From positions 26,804 to 90,803 of the forward strand of contig DHEH01000001.1 in the NCBI GenBank assembly GCA_002399785.1: a DNA stretch of 64,000 bases, written 5' to 3'. Under the pieces are notes generated by a model. That model was not told where the DNA came from, searched no databases, and saw nothing but the letters and a program-made list of their open reading frames with translations. Position numbers and translations under genes: made by a program. The DNA comes from Caryophanales bacterium UBA4855 (GTDB lineage: Bacteria; Bacillota_I; Bacilli_A; RFN20; CAG-826). Positions 1-9,581 of the stretch are shown here, piece after piece; position 1 is the stretch's first letter; the number at the start of each line of letters is the position of its first letter.

Positions 1-1967
1 TTAAATATTTAAAAATAGATGAAGTTGTTGCAAAAGGCGATATTTCTAAATATTACTATTTCAATTCTTTAGATGAAGAAGTCCATGAATTGTTTATTCA
101 ACTTAGCAAAAATTTTCGAAATCACCAGCCAATCACCCTTATTTGTAGCGAAAGCAAATATAAATTTTATTTAGAATCGTATGCAAATAAATATAATTTT
201 TCATTAAAATTTGAAAGTAAAAAGACGATGTTTGATACTTTGACTGGAAAGCTAATTCTATCTCATTTAGATGAGCCATCCTTAATTGATTTTATGAAAA
301 ATAATGAGAATTTATTCAAAAATAAAGTTGATTATGAATCAATATTAAATATTTTTATTAAATATGATATTGATAATTTAAATAAAGATTATGCAATGAT
401 AAAAGCGATTTTATCTAGTTATGAATTGAACAAAGATTTAATTGAAAATGAAATAAATGTTTCATCATCTCTTTCTTTTGATCCAACATCCATCTATTAT
501 TTGCTAGATGCTTCTGATAACGGCTTACCAAAAAGTTATTTAGATACCGATTTATTGTCCGACGAGATTAAAGAAGAAGTTCTTTTAGAAACGTCTAAAA
601 TAAAAAATCTTGAATCGAAAGAGGAGGCTCATGCTTTTGTGCATTTTAAAAATTTAGTTTCTATTTATTATCATAAATATGATACTGAAGGCACAAATTT
701 CGAGTCAAATTTTTTAGATACAGAAGGGATTGGCAAGGCATTTTTAAAAACTAATGATTTAGATTATTCAAAAAGTGTTAGTTTAGCTTATTATTCAAAA
801 TTTAATTATTTGTTTAATTTGTTTCGCCAAAATTCGCAAGAATATTGGAACTACAAAACAAATTTTGGCGATTTAAAAATATATGATTTTGCTTACAAAA
901 TGATAAATTGCGATATCCCAATCGATTATAAATTAAGCTATACATCAATGAATTCTTTTTACAGTTGTCCTTTTAAATTTTATTGTGAAAACGTACTTAA
1001 ATTGAATCAATTTACTTCTTCATTTTATTCGCGCATAGGTAATTATGCTCATAAGATTATGGAAGACATAAAAAATCCTGATTTTGATTTTGATGCCGTA
1101 GCTAAAAAATATGAATATATGCTTGAATTTACACCTCGTGAAAAATTATTTTTGCAAAGAATAAATATGGATTTAAAAGCTGTTAGCAATATGATTAAAA
1201 ATAGAGTTGCTGATTATGACGGTAGTTTTGTGCGAACTGCTGATGAAGAAAAAATTGATGTAGAATTTAAAAATAATGTGGTTTTTACAGGAAAAATTGA
1301 TAGATTTGAAGAATTCAAAGATTCTCATTTTATCGTGTATGATTACAAAACTGGTGAAGATAAATATGAACCAAAGTTAAATGAATTTGGTTTAAAATTG
1401 CAATTACCTACTTATGCATTTCTTATTTCATCTAAATATAAAAATGCCAAGGTTTTTGGTCTTTTATATCAACATTTAAGAAATTATGATGTCGGAGTTC
1501 CGGAATTTGATGACGAAAAGTTTTTAAGAAGTTTAGATATGACCGGTATTTATGTTAATGATACAAATATTTATGAAAAGCTTGATCCTTTATATTCAGT
1601 TGATGGAGCTTCTGTTTATTTTCATCCAATTATAGTAAAAGATGATACGGGCGATGTTTTATCAAATAATAAAAATAAAAATGAATATGTTCTTGCCGAT
1701 TATTCCAAGATGAATGACTTAATTGAATTAACTAAGGGAAAAATCGATGAAATGATCGATTTAATTATTAAAAAAGAATTTGTTATTGCTCCTGTTAAAT
1801 ATAAGAAAAAAATGAAACTTTCATGTGATTATTGTGATTTTAAGGATGTTTGTTATGTTGTTAAAAATCGAGCTGTTAAAGATCTTGATAAATTGCTTAA
1901 TAAAGAAAAAGATGATGAAGAAGACGATTTAGATGATGTGGAGGTAGATATTGATGGAATTTGTTAA
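1..1967 (+). CDS. addB: ATP-dependent helicase/nuclease subunit B (AddB), 5' end cut by window
   Basis: This is the C-terminal part of AddB, partner of AddA in the RecBCD-like AddAB complex that processes double-strand DNA ends for recombination. The reading frame is open from base 3 with no stop, so the gene enters from upstream; the TTG at 90 is not a credible start. The nuclease domain is recognisable: a cysteine-containing YSCPFKFYC segment (about 961-990), a VYDYKTGED PD-(D/E)XK core (about 1338-1364) and the terminal cysteines of SCDYCDFKDVC (about 1820-1855). Together these match the four-cysteine Fe-S staple of AddB. The protein ends in a very acidic tail. The addA ATG lies within its last codons, the usual addBA arrangement. 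Confidence 0.9.
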   Translation, partial: KYLKIDEVVAKGDISKYYYFNSLDEEVHELFIQLSKNFRNHQPITLICSESKYKFYLESYANKYNFSLKFESKKTMFDTLTGKLILSHLDEPSLIDFMKNNENLFKNKVDYESILNIFIKYDIDNLNKDYAMIKAILSSYELNKDLIENEINVSSSLSFDPTSIYYLLDASDNGLPKSYLDTDLLSDEIKEEVLLETSKIKNLESKEEAHAFVHFKNLVSIYYHKYDTEGTNFESNFLDTEGIGKAFLKTNDLDYSKSVSLAYYSKFNYLFNLFRQNSQEYWNYKTNFGDLKIYDFAYKMINCDIPIDYKLSYTSMNSFYSCPFKFYCENVLKLNQFTSSFYSRIGNYAHKIMEDIKNPDFDFDAVAKKYEYMLEFTPREKLFLQRINMDLKAVSNMIKNRVADYDGSFVRTADEEKIDVEFKNNVVFTGKIDRFEEFKDSHFIVYDYKTGEDKYEPKLNEFGLKLQLPTYAFLISSKYKNAKVFGLLYQHLRNYDVGVPEFDDEKFLRSLDMTGIYVNDTNIYEKLDPLYSVDGASVYFHPIIVKDDTGDVLSNNKNKNEYVLADYSKMNDLIELTKGKIDEMIDLIIKKEFVIAPVKYKKKMKLSCDYCDFKDVCYVVKNRAVKDLDKLLNKEKDDEEDDLDDVEVDIDGIC

Positions 1968-4900
1968 AAATCCTGAGCAAGAGGCGGTTATAAATGCTCC
2001 GATTACAAATATCTTAGTTAGTGCTGGAGCCGGTAGCGGAAAGACTTCAGTTTTAACACGTAGAATTATCGACCAGATTATTAATAAACATTATAATTTG
2101 GATGATTTTTTGATTGTTACCTTTACAAATGCTGCTGGAGCTGAAATGCGCTCTCGTATTAAAGGGGCATTAATTAAAAATAATTTGACTGAATTAGCTT
2201 CTAAAGTTGACTCAGCAAACATAAAAACATTCGATTCTTTTCGTTTGTTTTTACTTAAAAAATATGGTTATTTAATCGGAATTAATTCCGAGATATCTAA
2301 TATTGATGCCGATATTATTTCAGTTAAAGTTTATGAAGAAATTAACCGTCAATTAGATAAAGCTGCAAATATGTATCCTATCGAAATGCAAGATTTATAC
2401 GCTAATTATGAAGTTAAAACGGATGACGGATTAGTGGATTTTATTTATGATATTTATTATTCTTTAGCTTTTAAAGAGGACTACGAATCAATTTTAGATA
2501 ATTATTCTGACATATTTTTTAAAGATATCGAGGTTAAACTTAAAACTAAATTATTTGAATTAGCACAAGAAACTACTAAGAATATTTTGCATTATGCCGG
2601 TCTTGTATCCGATGAATTTTACGATAAAGTTAATGAAGTTTTTCAAGAATTTCTTGATGCGAAAGATTTTGGTGAAATTAGATTAGCAAAAAAACATGGA
2701 AAAATTCAATGGGCAAAATCTGGTGCTACTATTATTCAACCATATTGTGCAAAATCTATTAAAAAATTAAAGGATTTAACTAATTTTGATTGCGATTATT
2801 ATTTAAACAATGATGTTCGTTTGCATAAAGAATTTATGCCAATTATTACTTGTATTGCAAAGAATGTTATAACAAATATTAGAAAATATAAGTTAGATAG
2901 GGGTGTTTTTGAATTTGCCGATATAGAAATGCTTACGAACGGACTTCTTAAAAAGCATCCAGAAGTTTCTAAAAAACTTAAAGAACAATTTAAAATTATT
3001 ATGATTGATGAATTCCAAGATACCTCGATTGTTCAAGATCAATTTATAAATTATTTTTCTAACAATAATGTATTTATGGTTGGTGATATTAAACAATCAA
3101 TTTACAAATTTCGTAGGGCCGAACCCGCCTTATTTGCTAACTATGCCGAAAACTTAAAGAATGAAAAAATGCCTGGTTTATTTTGTCCGATGAATACTAG
3201 TTTTCGTAGTAGACCTGAAGTAGTTAATGATATAAATAATATTTTTGGCGGATTAATGAGAGATGGTTTGGGTGGCACAAATTACATAGAAGATGGTTTA
3301 TTACAAGCTGGTAATATAAACTATTTAAAAGAAAAAGATGCTAAAGCAAAGTATGGAATTATTCCTTTAGCCACTAAGTTTAGTGATAGAGTTAGTGGAA
3401 TTATTCATGATATTAAAGGTAAAATGGCTTCTAACTTTCAAGTTTATGATAAAGAATCGAATAAGATGAGACCTGCTAAATATAGCGATTTTGCGATTTT
3501 AATTGATAGAAGCACAAAATTTCAAGATATTGGTAAAGAATTTACTGACAACGGAATTCCGTTAACAATATTGAAAGATGAAAATATAAGTGATGAAAAT
3601 TATGTTAAGGTTATAAAGTCAATTTTTAGATTCATTAATACTTATAATTGCCCTAAAAACAAAGATACAGATATAACTTTAAAGCATGCTTATGTTTCAG
3701 TTGTTAGAAGCTTTTTATTTAGTTACGATGATGAAAAAATATATACACTAATCTCTTCAAAAGAATATTATAAAGAAGAAGTTTATATAAAATTAATTAA
3801 TTATGCTAAATTATCGTATTATATGACGTTGTCAGAATTATTTATGTTCATCATAAATGATTTGAATTTTGTTGAAAAATTATCATCAATCGGTAACGCA
3901 ATTACTTATCTAGGAAAAATTAATTTTATTAATAATAAGATAATAAAGATGGATGAATTAGGATATTCTATTACCGATTTCATTAGTTACCTTGATTCTA
4001 TTAAAAAATATGATTTAAAGATGGAAGCAAAAACCATGATGGAAAGCGATAATTCCGTTACATTAGAAACAATTCATAAATCAAAAGGTCTCGAATATAG
4101 TATTGTTTATTTTCCGTTTTTTAACCAAGATTTATATAAAAAACCAACAATGAAAAGTTATTTCATCGATGAAAATAGTGGATTTTGGCTTAAAACACTA
4201 TGTAAGCAATTAAATCCTTTTAAGTTATTCCATGAAAAAGAATTACATGAAAGTGATGTTAATGAAAAAATCCGTTTACTTTATGTCGCTTTAACTCGCT
4301 GCCGTGAAATTGGTTATATTATGTTTGATATCGAAGATTCTCTATATTACCCTGAAATATACGAAGAATTGAATGGTGAAATTAATAACGATATTAAAAC
4401 TTCAAATCTCTCTAACAAAATCAATGATAATTATGCTGAAGATGAAGAAGACGATGATTATGAAAACGATGATGATGAACCACAAAAAATAAGTGCTGAG
4501 TCTTTATTTGAGAGAATTAAACGTTCTAAATCTTTTCAAGATATGGTTTTTGAGGTTGGATTTTCGGTTGCTCCTGAGGGAACGGACGATCAAATTGCTG
4601 GTATTAGATTATCCAGTCAAGTTGAATTGCCTTCTCTTCCTGGAAAATTTAAGCTTTTAAAAAATGAAATACCTCACGAAGTTTTAATTAAACAACATGC
4701 TAGTAAAATCTCGTCTGATACAAATAATATTTTTATTCTAAAAAAAGGCACTCATTACCATTTACTTATGGAAGAAGTGGATCTTGTAAGTAAAGATGTT
4801 TCGTTTATAAAAAATGCCACAGAAAGAAATGATATTAAGAACGTTTTAGGTAATGAAATTTTTTCCCAAATTACAAAAAGAACCGGGATTTACAAGGAAT

Positions 4901-5124
4901 ATTCATATTTTGATGAAGCAAATAATGTTTCTGGATCAATTGATTTGATGCTTATTTATGATGGCCATATTGATATTGTTGACTATAAATTAAAACACAT
5001 TGATGACTTAGCTTATAAGCATCAATTAGAAACGTATAAAGAGTATGTTTCTCGTATTTTTAATAAACCTACAAATTGTTATTTATTATCATTAATGGAT
5101 AATAAACTGGAAAAAATATTTTAA
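1954..5124 (+). CDS. addA: ATP-dependent helicase/nuclease subunit A (AddA)
   Basis: AddA is the UvrD-family (SF1A) helicase and nuclease of the AddAB end-resection complex. Visible motifs are Walker A SAGAGSGKT (residues 23-31), motif Ia FTNAAGAEM, Walker B IDEFQDTS (D352), motif III VGDIKQSIYKFR, motif V ETIHKSKGLEYS and motif VI YVALTRCRE (near 777). The C-terminal nuclease core is present as SIDLML (D997) and VDYKLK (D1010, K1012), so both activities look intact. It is about 1056 aa, somewhat short for the family. I chose ATG 1954 over the TTG at 1951 because GAGGT at 1941-1945 sits 8 nt upstream. An acidic low-complexity stretch (near residues 828-845) precedes the nuclease domain. It overlaps the end of addB. 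Confidence 0.95.
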   Translation: MEFVKNPEQEAVINAPITNILVSAGAGSGKTSVLTRRIIDQIINKHYNLDDFLIVTFTNAAGAEMRSRIKGALIKNNLTELASKVDSANIKTFDSFRLFLLKKYGYLIGINSEISNIDADIISVKVYEEINRQLDKAANMYPIEMQDLYANYEVKTDDGLVDFIYDIYYSLAFKEDYESILDNYSDIFFKDIEVKLKTKLFELAQETTKNILHYAGLVSDEFYDKVNEVFQEFLDAKDFGEIRLAKKHGKIQWAKSGATIIQPYCAKSIKKLKDLTNFDCDYYLNNDVRLHKEFMPIITCIAKNVITNIRKYKLDRGVFEFADIEMLTNGLLKKHPEVSKKLKEQFKIIMIDEFQDTSIVQDQFINYFSNNNVFMVGDIKQSIYKFRRAEPALFANYAENLKNEKMPGLFCPMNTSFRSRPEVVNDINNIFGGLMRDGLGGTNYIEDGLLQAGNINYLKEKDAKAKYGIIPLATKFSDRVSGIIHDIKGKMASNFQVYDKESNKMRPAKYSDFAILIDRSTKFQDIGKEFTDNGIPLTILKDENISDENYVKVIKSIFRFINTYNCPKNKDTDITLKHAYVSVVRSFLFSYDDEKIYTLISSKEYYKEEVYIKLINYAKLSYYMTLSELFMFIINDLNFVEKLSSIGNAITYLGKINFINNKIIKMDELGYSITDFISYLDSIKKYDLKMEAKTMMESDNSVTLETIHKSKGLEYSIVYFPFFNQDLYKKPTMKSYFIDENSGFWLKTLCKQLNPFKLFHEKELHESDVNEKIRLLYVALTRCREIGYIMFDIEDSLYYPEIYEELNGEINNDIKTSNLSNKINDNYAEDEEDDDYENDDDEPQKISAESLFERIKRSKSFQDMVFEVGFSVAPEGTDDQIAGIRLSSQVELPSLPGKFKLLKNEIPHEVLIKQHASKISSDTNNIFILKKGTHYHLLMEEVDLVSKDVSFIKNATERNDIKNVLGNEIFSQITKRTGIYKEYSYFDEANNVSGSIDLMLIYDGHIDIVDYKLKHIDDLAYKHQLETYKEYVSRIFNKPTNCYLLSLMDNKLEKIF

Positions 5125-5150
5125 TGGTAATAATTTAATTAATTTAGGTA

Positions 5151-5162
5151 TAGAATAGAATT
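5151..5162 (+). promoter_or_regulatory. -10-like hexamer directly before ATG 5163 (leaderless start)
   Basis: TAGAAT at 5151-5156 ends exactly 6 nt before the ATG at 5163, so transcription would start at or next to the A of the start codon. No Shine-Dalgarno sequence is present and no convincing -35 is seen. The same geometry recurs at other genes in this window, which raises confidence. Confidence 0.45.
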
Positions 5163-6314
5163 ATGAAAGTTGCTCCAATCGAAAAAAATGAATTTAATAC
5201 GGTACTTGATAATTTAAGAGTACCTACCGAGATTAATCATGAATATTTATATGATTTATATTCTTCGGTTTGTGGAGCAATTGAAGATGTTACTCAACAA
5301 TCATCTTTGAATAATTTAACTCCAGTAAATCATGTTATATTAATTCTTTATATTATTAACGAATTTAATTTTCAATTTTCGAGATTACAGCCTGTTGATA
5401 GGGCTAAATTTGAAGATAATGATGCATTTTATTCATCAGTTGCTTCTGTTAGTGCTGATAAATTTATTACAAACGAAGAACTAAATTATAAGAGTGAATT
5501 ATTCTTATCTCGTTTTAATCCTTCCATATCTACAATCGAATTATATTTAAATTTTTGCCTTCATTCTTTAGAGTCGGTCGATGTAAATAAACTCAATCAA
5601 GCAGATCGATTAGTGAAAGAAATGCTTGAAAAAGCATTCAAGATGTCAAAATGCATCATGTCTTTACTTACTCAAGGATTTGAGACTGAAGCTTTTTCAA
5701 CCTGGAGAACGCTTCATGAATCCGAATCAATCTTAACTTTACTTGTTAAGTATTCTAAAGTTTTATTTCAATCATATTTTAAACACATTAAGTACGCTTT
5801 AGCTTATAGGGGACAACTTGGAACAAAAGAAGAAACTGATAAAACTTTCGAACAAATTAAATCAGAAATGAAAAGTTTTGATTTAAAAAGCAAGGATATG
5901 AAAAAATATATCGAATATGGCTATTTATTCTCAATTCCTGATATTAAATTAAATGAAGATTTTAAACTTAATTTTAGAGATGGAATTGAAAAGATGGCTG
6001 GTTTATCTTCTTATTCTAAGGTTTACGAAATGGCTAGTGAAATAGCTCATAGTTCACCTGTCTTATTGTATAGTAACCGAGCATATTTCCTCGATTTAAC
6101 AATTTTATATACATACGAATCCTTCTTTAGGTTAGAATCAATCTTTAATTCTTTTTATACAGTTTTTTCAACTCCTAAACAAATTAATCAATATCAAGAA
6201 TTAAGAAAAATGTATCTATCTCAAATGATAGAAATTCATGATACTGTAAAGGGTCACATAATTAAAAATTATGCTAAAGAACCTGACCAGCCACTAAGCG
6301 AAACTATAGAATGA
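5163..6314 (+). CDS. DUF5677-like protein of unknown function
   Basis: This is a 383-aa soluble, mostly helical protein. The central segment (about residues 157-200), with a pattern of the type 'EAFSTWRTLHESESILTLL', resembles DUF5677-family proteins, whose function is unknown. No signal peptide, membrane segment or catalytic motif is evident. It stands 38 nt after addA but has its own -10-like hexamer and no ribosome binding site, so it may be transcribed separately as a leaderless mRNA. A strong hairpin terminator follows immediately. The family call is from memory of the pattern and is moderate; calling it a hypothetical protein is also defensible. Confidence 0.55.
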   Translation: MKVAPIEKNEFNTVLDNLRVPTEINHEYLYDLYSSVCGAIEDVTQQSSLNNLTPVNHVILILYIINEFNFQFSRLQPVDRAKFEDNDAFYSSVASVSADKFITNEELNYKSELFLSRFNPSISTIELYLNFCLHSLESVDVNKLNQADRLVKEMLEKAFKMSKCIMSLLTQGFETEAFSTWRTLHESESILTLLVKYSKVLFQSYFKHIKYALAYRGQLGTKEETDKTFEQIKSEMKSFDLKSKDMKKYIEYGYLFSIPDIKLNEDFKLNFRDGIEKMAGLSSYSKVYEMASEIAHSSPVLLYSNRAYFLDLTILYTYESFFRLESIFNSFYTVFSTPKQINQYQELRKMYLSQMIEIHDTVKGHIIKNYAKEPDQPLSETIE

Positions 6315-6320
6315 AAATAA

Positions 6321-6347
6321 AAGGCTTCATTTATTTGAAGCCTTTTT
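6321..6347. terminator. Rho-independent terminator between convergent genes
   Basis: A 9-bp stem (6321-6329 with 6336-6344) containing GGCTTC/GAAGCC, a 6-nt loop and a T-run. A-rich sequence on the other side lets it also serve the minus-strand gene ending at 6371. Confidence 0.85.
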
Positions 6348-6370
6348 AAGTGATCTTTACAAGGGATTTT

Positions 6371-8023
6371 CTAGAATTCGTTAGAATCTCTATAACAAGA
6401 TCCGCCTATAAATTCTTTGAGTAACGAGTTGCATGGAATCCATTTTTCGTCAACGTTCTTAAAGTATTTAAGGAGTTTAATTAATCGTTCAGCATCTGGT
6501 CCATATTCACCATCTTTATCAATTTTATAAAGAAGTGGAAGAGCATATATTCTTAAAACACACATCTCATAATTTAAGAAACTATCAAATACATAATCAG
6601 CATTTTCTTGTGTTTTATAAATCCAGTTAAATTCACCTTTTCTGACGCTTGGCCACATTTTGATTGTGTCTTCAGCGGTGGTTCCTCTGTATTTATTGTC
6701 TCTAACGATTCTTCTAATTAAACGAATATCAGTTAAAGAAATTGGGTTCTCATAGTCGATGTTGACTTGAGCTTGAGGAGCGATATAGATTTTGTATTTT
6801 AAATACTTCGGAATTGTTGGAGTTAAGTCTTCGCTTAAAGCATGAATTCCTTCAATAATGATTGGATCGTTAGGTCCAATTTTAATTGATCTTCCTTTTT
6901 TACGAGCATTTTCTTTAAAAGAGAAAGTTGGTAAATCAACACGTTTTCCCTCAAGTAAATCATTTAGATTTTCGTTAAAATATTCGATGTCAAGGGCATT
7001 GATTGACTCAAAATCATAATCACCATTTTCATCCTTTGGAACATCTTCTCTATTTTTGTAATAATCATCGATTGAAATACGAATTGGATTAATTCCACGA
7101 GAAATCAATTCAACTGTTAATCTATCAGCAAAAGTGGTTTTGCCACTGCTAGATGGACCAGCAATACAAATGATACGAATATCTTTTATACGATTTTGAA
7201 TTTCTTGTCCTAATTCACTGAGCATTCTGTTGTGACGATCTTCACACATATTAATTAAAGTAACAGCTTCTGGAGTTTTAATGTGTTCGTTAATTGCTGC
7301 AACTGAACTTAAATTAACTAAATTACCCCAATCCATCGATTTATTTAAAGTATCTCTAAAAGTTGGCTCATCGCTAAATGGTGGAATTTGTCCGCCGGTT
7401 TCGCTTCTTGGATATTGAATAATAATTCCTTGGTTATATGGAATTAATTTAAAATTCATGATGTAACCGGTTGAAGGAACCATTTTTCCGTACATATAGT
7501 TAAAATACCCATTACAAATATAGAAGTGGACAGTTTTTTCTTCTCTGTATTTTAGAATTTCTTCCTTGTCAAAAAGATTGTAAGTTTTGTAAATATCACA
7601 AGCTTTATCATTAGTGACAATTGTGCGTGCAAATTCATAGTTATTTTCAACTATTTCATGCATTTTATTGGAAATGTTTGTAACCATTTCCTTGGTAACT
7701 ATTTTGTTTTTGCCTTCAATAATTTGAGCAAAAATTGAACGAGAAATACTATAGTTGAGTTTTAATCTCGTTTTTGGATAACAAGCATGAGCAGCCATAG
7801 CAAATATGAAACGTAATCCACGTTCATAAATTCCCATTGCGTCATGATCTTTGATTGTTAAGAATTCGATTTTTGAGTCGTAATAAACATCATAATCAAG
7901 TTCTCTAATACGGCCGTTTACTAAGGCGGCGATGATTGTTTTGTCGCCATTAGTGAGGTCGATCAATCTAACCTTCTTGTCAAAGGTTTGGGTTTCCCCG
8001 TTGAAACTTAGTTTGAAAGACAT
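6371..8023 (-). CDS. Uridine-kinase-family nucleoside kinase with TGS and ThrRS-like N-terminal domains
   Basis: This is a 550-aa protein with a composite layout seen in Firmicutes nucleoside kinases. An N-terminal TGS/ubiquitin-like segment (about residues 1-60) is followed by a threonyl-tRNA-synthetase second-additional-domain-like region (about 60-200), then a C-terminal phosphoribulokinase/uridine kinase domain. The P-loop GPSSSGKTT lies near residues 289-297, followed by ISIDDYYKN and the IIEGIHAL segment typical of uridine kinases. The expected reaction is NTP-dependent phosphorylation of a nucleoside, but the substrate is not proven by sequence. The gene is a single-gene transcription unit with a good sigma-A promoter and an AGAGGT ribosome binding site upstream. 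Confidence 0.8.
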   Translation of the reverse strand: MSFKLSFNGETQTFDKKVRLIDLTNGDKTIIAALVNGRIRELDYDVYYDSKIEFLTIKDHDAMGIYERGLRFIFAMAAHACYPKTRLKLNYSISRSIFAQIIEGKNKIVTKEMVTNISNKMHEIVENNYEFARTIVTNDKACDIYKTYNLFDKEEILKYREEKTVHFYICNGYFNYMYGKMVPSTGYIMNFKLIPYNQGIIIQYPRSETGGQIPPFSDEPTFRDTLNKSMDWGNLVNLSSVAAINEHIKTPEAVTLINMCEDRHNRMLSELGQEIQNRIKDIRIICIAGPSSSGKTTFADRLTVELISRGINPIRISIDDYYKNREDVPKDENGDYDFESINALDIEYFNENLNDLLEGKRVDLPTFSFKENARKKGRSIKIGPNDPIIIEGIHALSEDLTPTIPKYLKYKIYIAPQAQVNIDYENPISLTDIRLIRRIVRDNKYRGTTAEDTIKMWPSVRKGEFNWIYKTQENADYVFDSFLNYEMCVLRIYALPLLYKIDKDGEYGPDAERLIKLLKYFKNVDEKWIPCNSLLKEFIGGSCYRDSNEF

Positions 8024-8047
8024 ATTTTTACCTCTAATGTGTGTTAT

Positions 8048-8076
8048 ATAATATCATTTAAGTTATTAATTGACAA
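8048..8076 (-). promoter_or_regulatory. Sigma-A-type promoter of the nucleoside kinase gene
   Basis: On the minus strand, TTGTCA (8071-8076) and TATTAT (8048-8053) are separated by 17 bp. It yields a conventional leader of about 20 nt with an AGAGGT Shine-Dalgarno, in contrast with the divergent leaderless mscS start. Confidence 0.65.
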
Positions 8077-8151
8077 TAAAATAAAAATTGTCCTATTTTA
8101 ATGATTTCATCGCTCTTTTTGCCATATTTTATTTTATTATTAATAAAATAG

Positions 8152-8166
8152 TGTTAAGATAAACTC
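8152..8166 (+). promoter_or_regulatory. Extended -10 promoter abutting mscS ATG (leaderless start)
   Basis: TGT-TAAGAT, with the hexamer at 8155-8160 and an extended TG at 8152-8153, ends 6 nt before ATG 8167. No Shine-Dalgarno is present. It may also drive the ATP synthase operon, which starts 2 nt after mscS. Confidence 0.45.
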
Positions 8167-9171
8167 ATGAGAAATATTGTTTTAACGAACGATTGGACAT
8201 CGTTCTGGAAAGCCATTGGAGATTGGTTTGGAAAAATATGGAATAACCTATATTATTTTTGGATTAATCCAAGTGTAAACCCTGATGCAACTGGTAACGA
8301 ATCTCCATATTTAGCGACGTTTTTATTCGCTTTTGGAATTTTAGTAATTGGTATATTTTTAATTAAATTATTCAATATGATTTTACGCAAAATCCTTAAG
8401 CTTGGGAAACGTAAATTTGTCAAAGATAGAACTATTAAGAATTTTATCGCTAACACAATAAAAGTTCTTCTTTATGTTTTACTTTTCTTTTTGTTCTTGT
8501 CAATTCTTGGAGTTAATCTCAGCGGAGTTGCTTCTATATTTAGTAGCGCAATTTTAGCTGTCGGACTTTGCTTACAAGATGTGATTGGTAATTTTGCTAG
8601 TGGAATTGTAATTTTAACCAGTAAACCATTTCAAGTTGACGATTATGTTTCTTTTCCAGACGCAAAAGTTGAAGGAACTGTCGTTGATGTTAAATTTTTG
8701 TCGATTATTTTAAAGACTGTTGATGGACAAAAAATTGTTATTCCAAACCAAAATGTAACTAAAAATTCAATAATTAATTATTCTTCTTACCCAGTGAGAA
8801 GATTAGTTGTTAATTGTGGTGTTCAATATGGTGAAGATGTAAGCAAAGTAAAAAGAGTGCTTTTAGCGATTGCAAAAAAAGATAAGAGAACCTTAAAAGA
8901 TCCAGAACCATATGTTGTTTTAACAAGTTTTGCTGATAGTAGTGTAATTATTTCTTTAAGAATGTATGTTCCTAATGATTTGTATTGGGATATGCTTTTC
9001 CAAATTAACGAAATAATTTATAAAGAATTTAATGCTAACAATATATCTTTTGCTTTCAATCATCTCGATATTTGCGATGTTACCGGCAAAAAGATAGATT
9101 TAAATACAGTTGTTGTTCCTAAAAAATATGAAGGACATATATCTCACGATGGTGAAAGCGATGGTGATTAA
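8167..9171 (+). CDS. mscS: Small-conductance mechanosensitive channel (MscS family)
   Basis: MscS channels open under membrane tension and release osmolytes on hypo-osmotic shock. The 334-aa protein has three hydrophobic segments (about residues 45-70, 97-115 and 118-150). The third is followed by the family pattern LQDVIGNFASGIVILTSKPF, leading into the cytoplasmic beta domain with VVDVKFLSIILKTVDGQ and IPNQNV. No Shine-Dalgarno precedes the ATG; a -10-like hexamer lies 6 nt upstream. It is followed after 2 nt by the atpI-like gene, so it may head the ATP synthase transcription unit. Confidence 0.9.
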   Translation: MRNIVLTNDWTSFWKAIGDWFGKIWNNLYYFWINPSVNPDATGNESPYLATFLFAFGILVIGIFLIKLFNMILRKILKLGKRKFVKDRTIKNFIANTIKVLLYVLLFFLFLSILGVNLSGVASIFSSAILAVGLCLQDVIGNFASGIVILTSKPFQVDDYVSFPDAKVEGTVVDVKFLSIILKTVDGQKIVIPNQNVTKNSIINYSSYPVRRLVVNCGVQYGEDVSKVKRVLLAIAKKDKRTLKDPEPYVVLTSFADSSVIISLRMYVPNDLYWDMLFQINEIIYKEFNANNISFAFNHLDICDVTGKKIDLNTVVVPKKYEGHISHDGESDGD

Positions 9172-9173
9172 GT

Positions 9174-9581
9174 ATGAAATTTTTAAGAACTGAAAAATCG
9201 ACTATTATTCGGTATTCAATAACTTGTTTAGTTTTGGTTGGTTTAAGTTGTATTGGATTAATTTATGGATGCTGGGAAGTTGCAGCGTGTGTTGCATTAA
9301 GTTCGCTTTTTTCTTTAGGTCATCTTTGCATCTGTTTATTTTATAAAGCTAAACCTCATGAATCGCAAAAGAATAGTTTTGCTGTTTTGTCTCTTACTTT
9401 ATTTAGATTATTTTTTATAATTTTAGCTATTATTATTCCTGCGTTAATAATTTACTTTGTACCAAATAGTGCAAGTGCGATTGTCGCATTAGAAAAGAAA
9501 AGATTTATATTTATTCTTTTTACTGGATTGCCTATTTTTACTAGTTTAATTTATTTTTATTTATGGTCGACTAAACAATGA
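9174..9581 (+). CDS. Small membrane protein in the AtpI position
   Basis: A 135-aa protein with four predicted membrane segments (about residues 13-32, 34-52, 68-92 and 108-130) directly before atpB. Position, size and topology fit AtpI, the poorly conserved accessory protein that helps c-ring assembly or Mg2+/Ca2+ transport in ATP synthase operons. I see no diagnostic motif, so the assignment rests on context. Its stop codon overlaps the next ATG (ATGA at 9578), which indicates translational coupling. Confidence 0.55.
   Translation: MKFLRTEKSTIIRYSITCLVLVGLSCIGLIYGCWEVAACVALSSLFSLGHLCICLFYKAKPHESQKNSFAVLSLTLFRLFFIILAIIIPALIIYFVPNSASAIVALEKKRFIFILFTGLPIFTSLIYFYLWSTKQ

Noticed and set aside
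2893..3096. Minus-strand open frame inside addA, and similar antisense frames elsewhere
   Set aside because: These shadow clear coding genes in A/T-rich DNA, have no family features and no ribosome binding sites.
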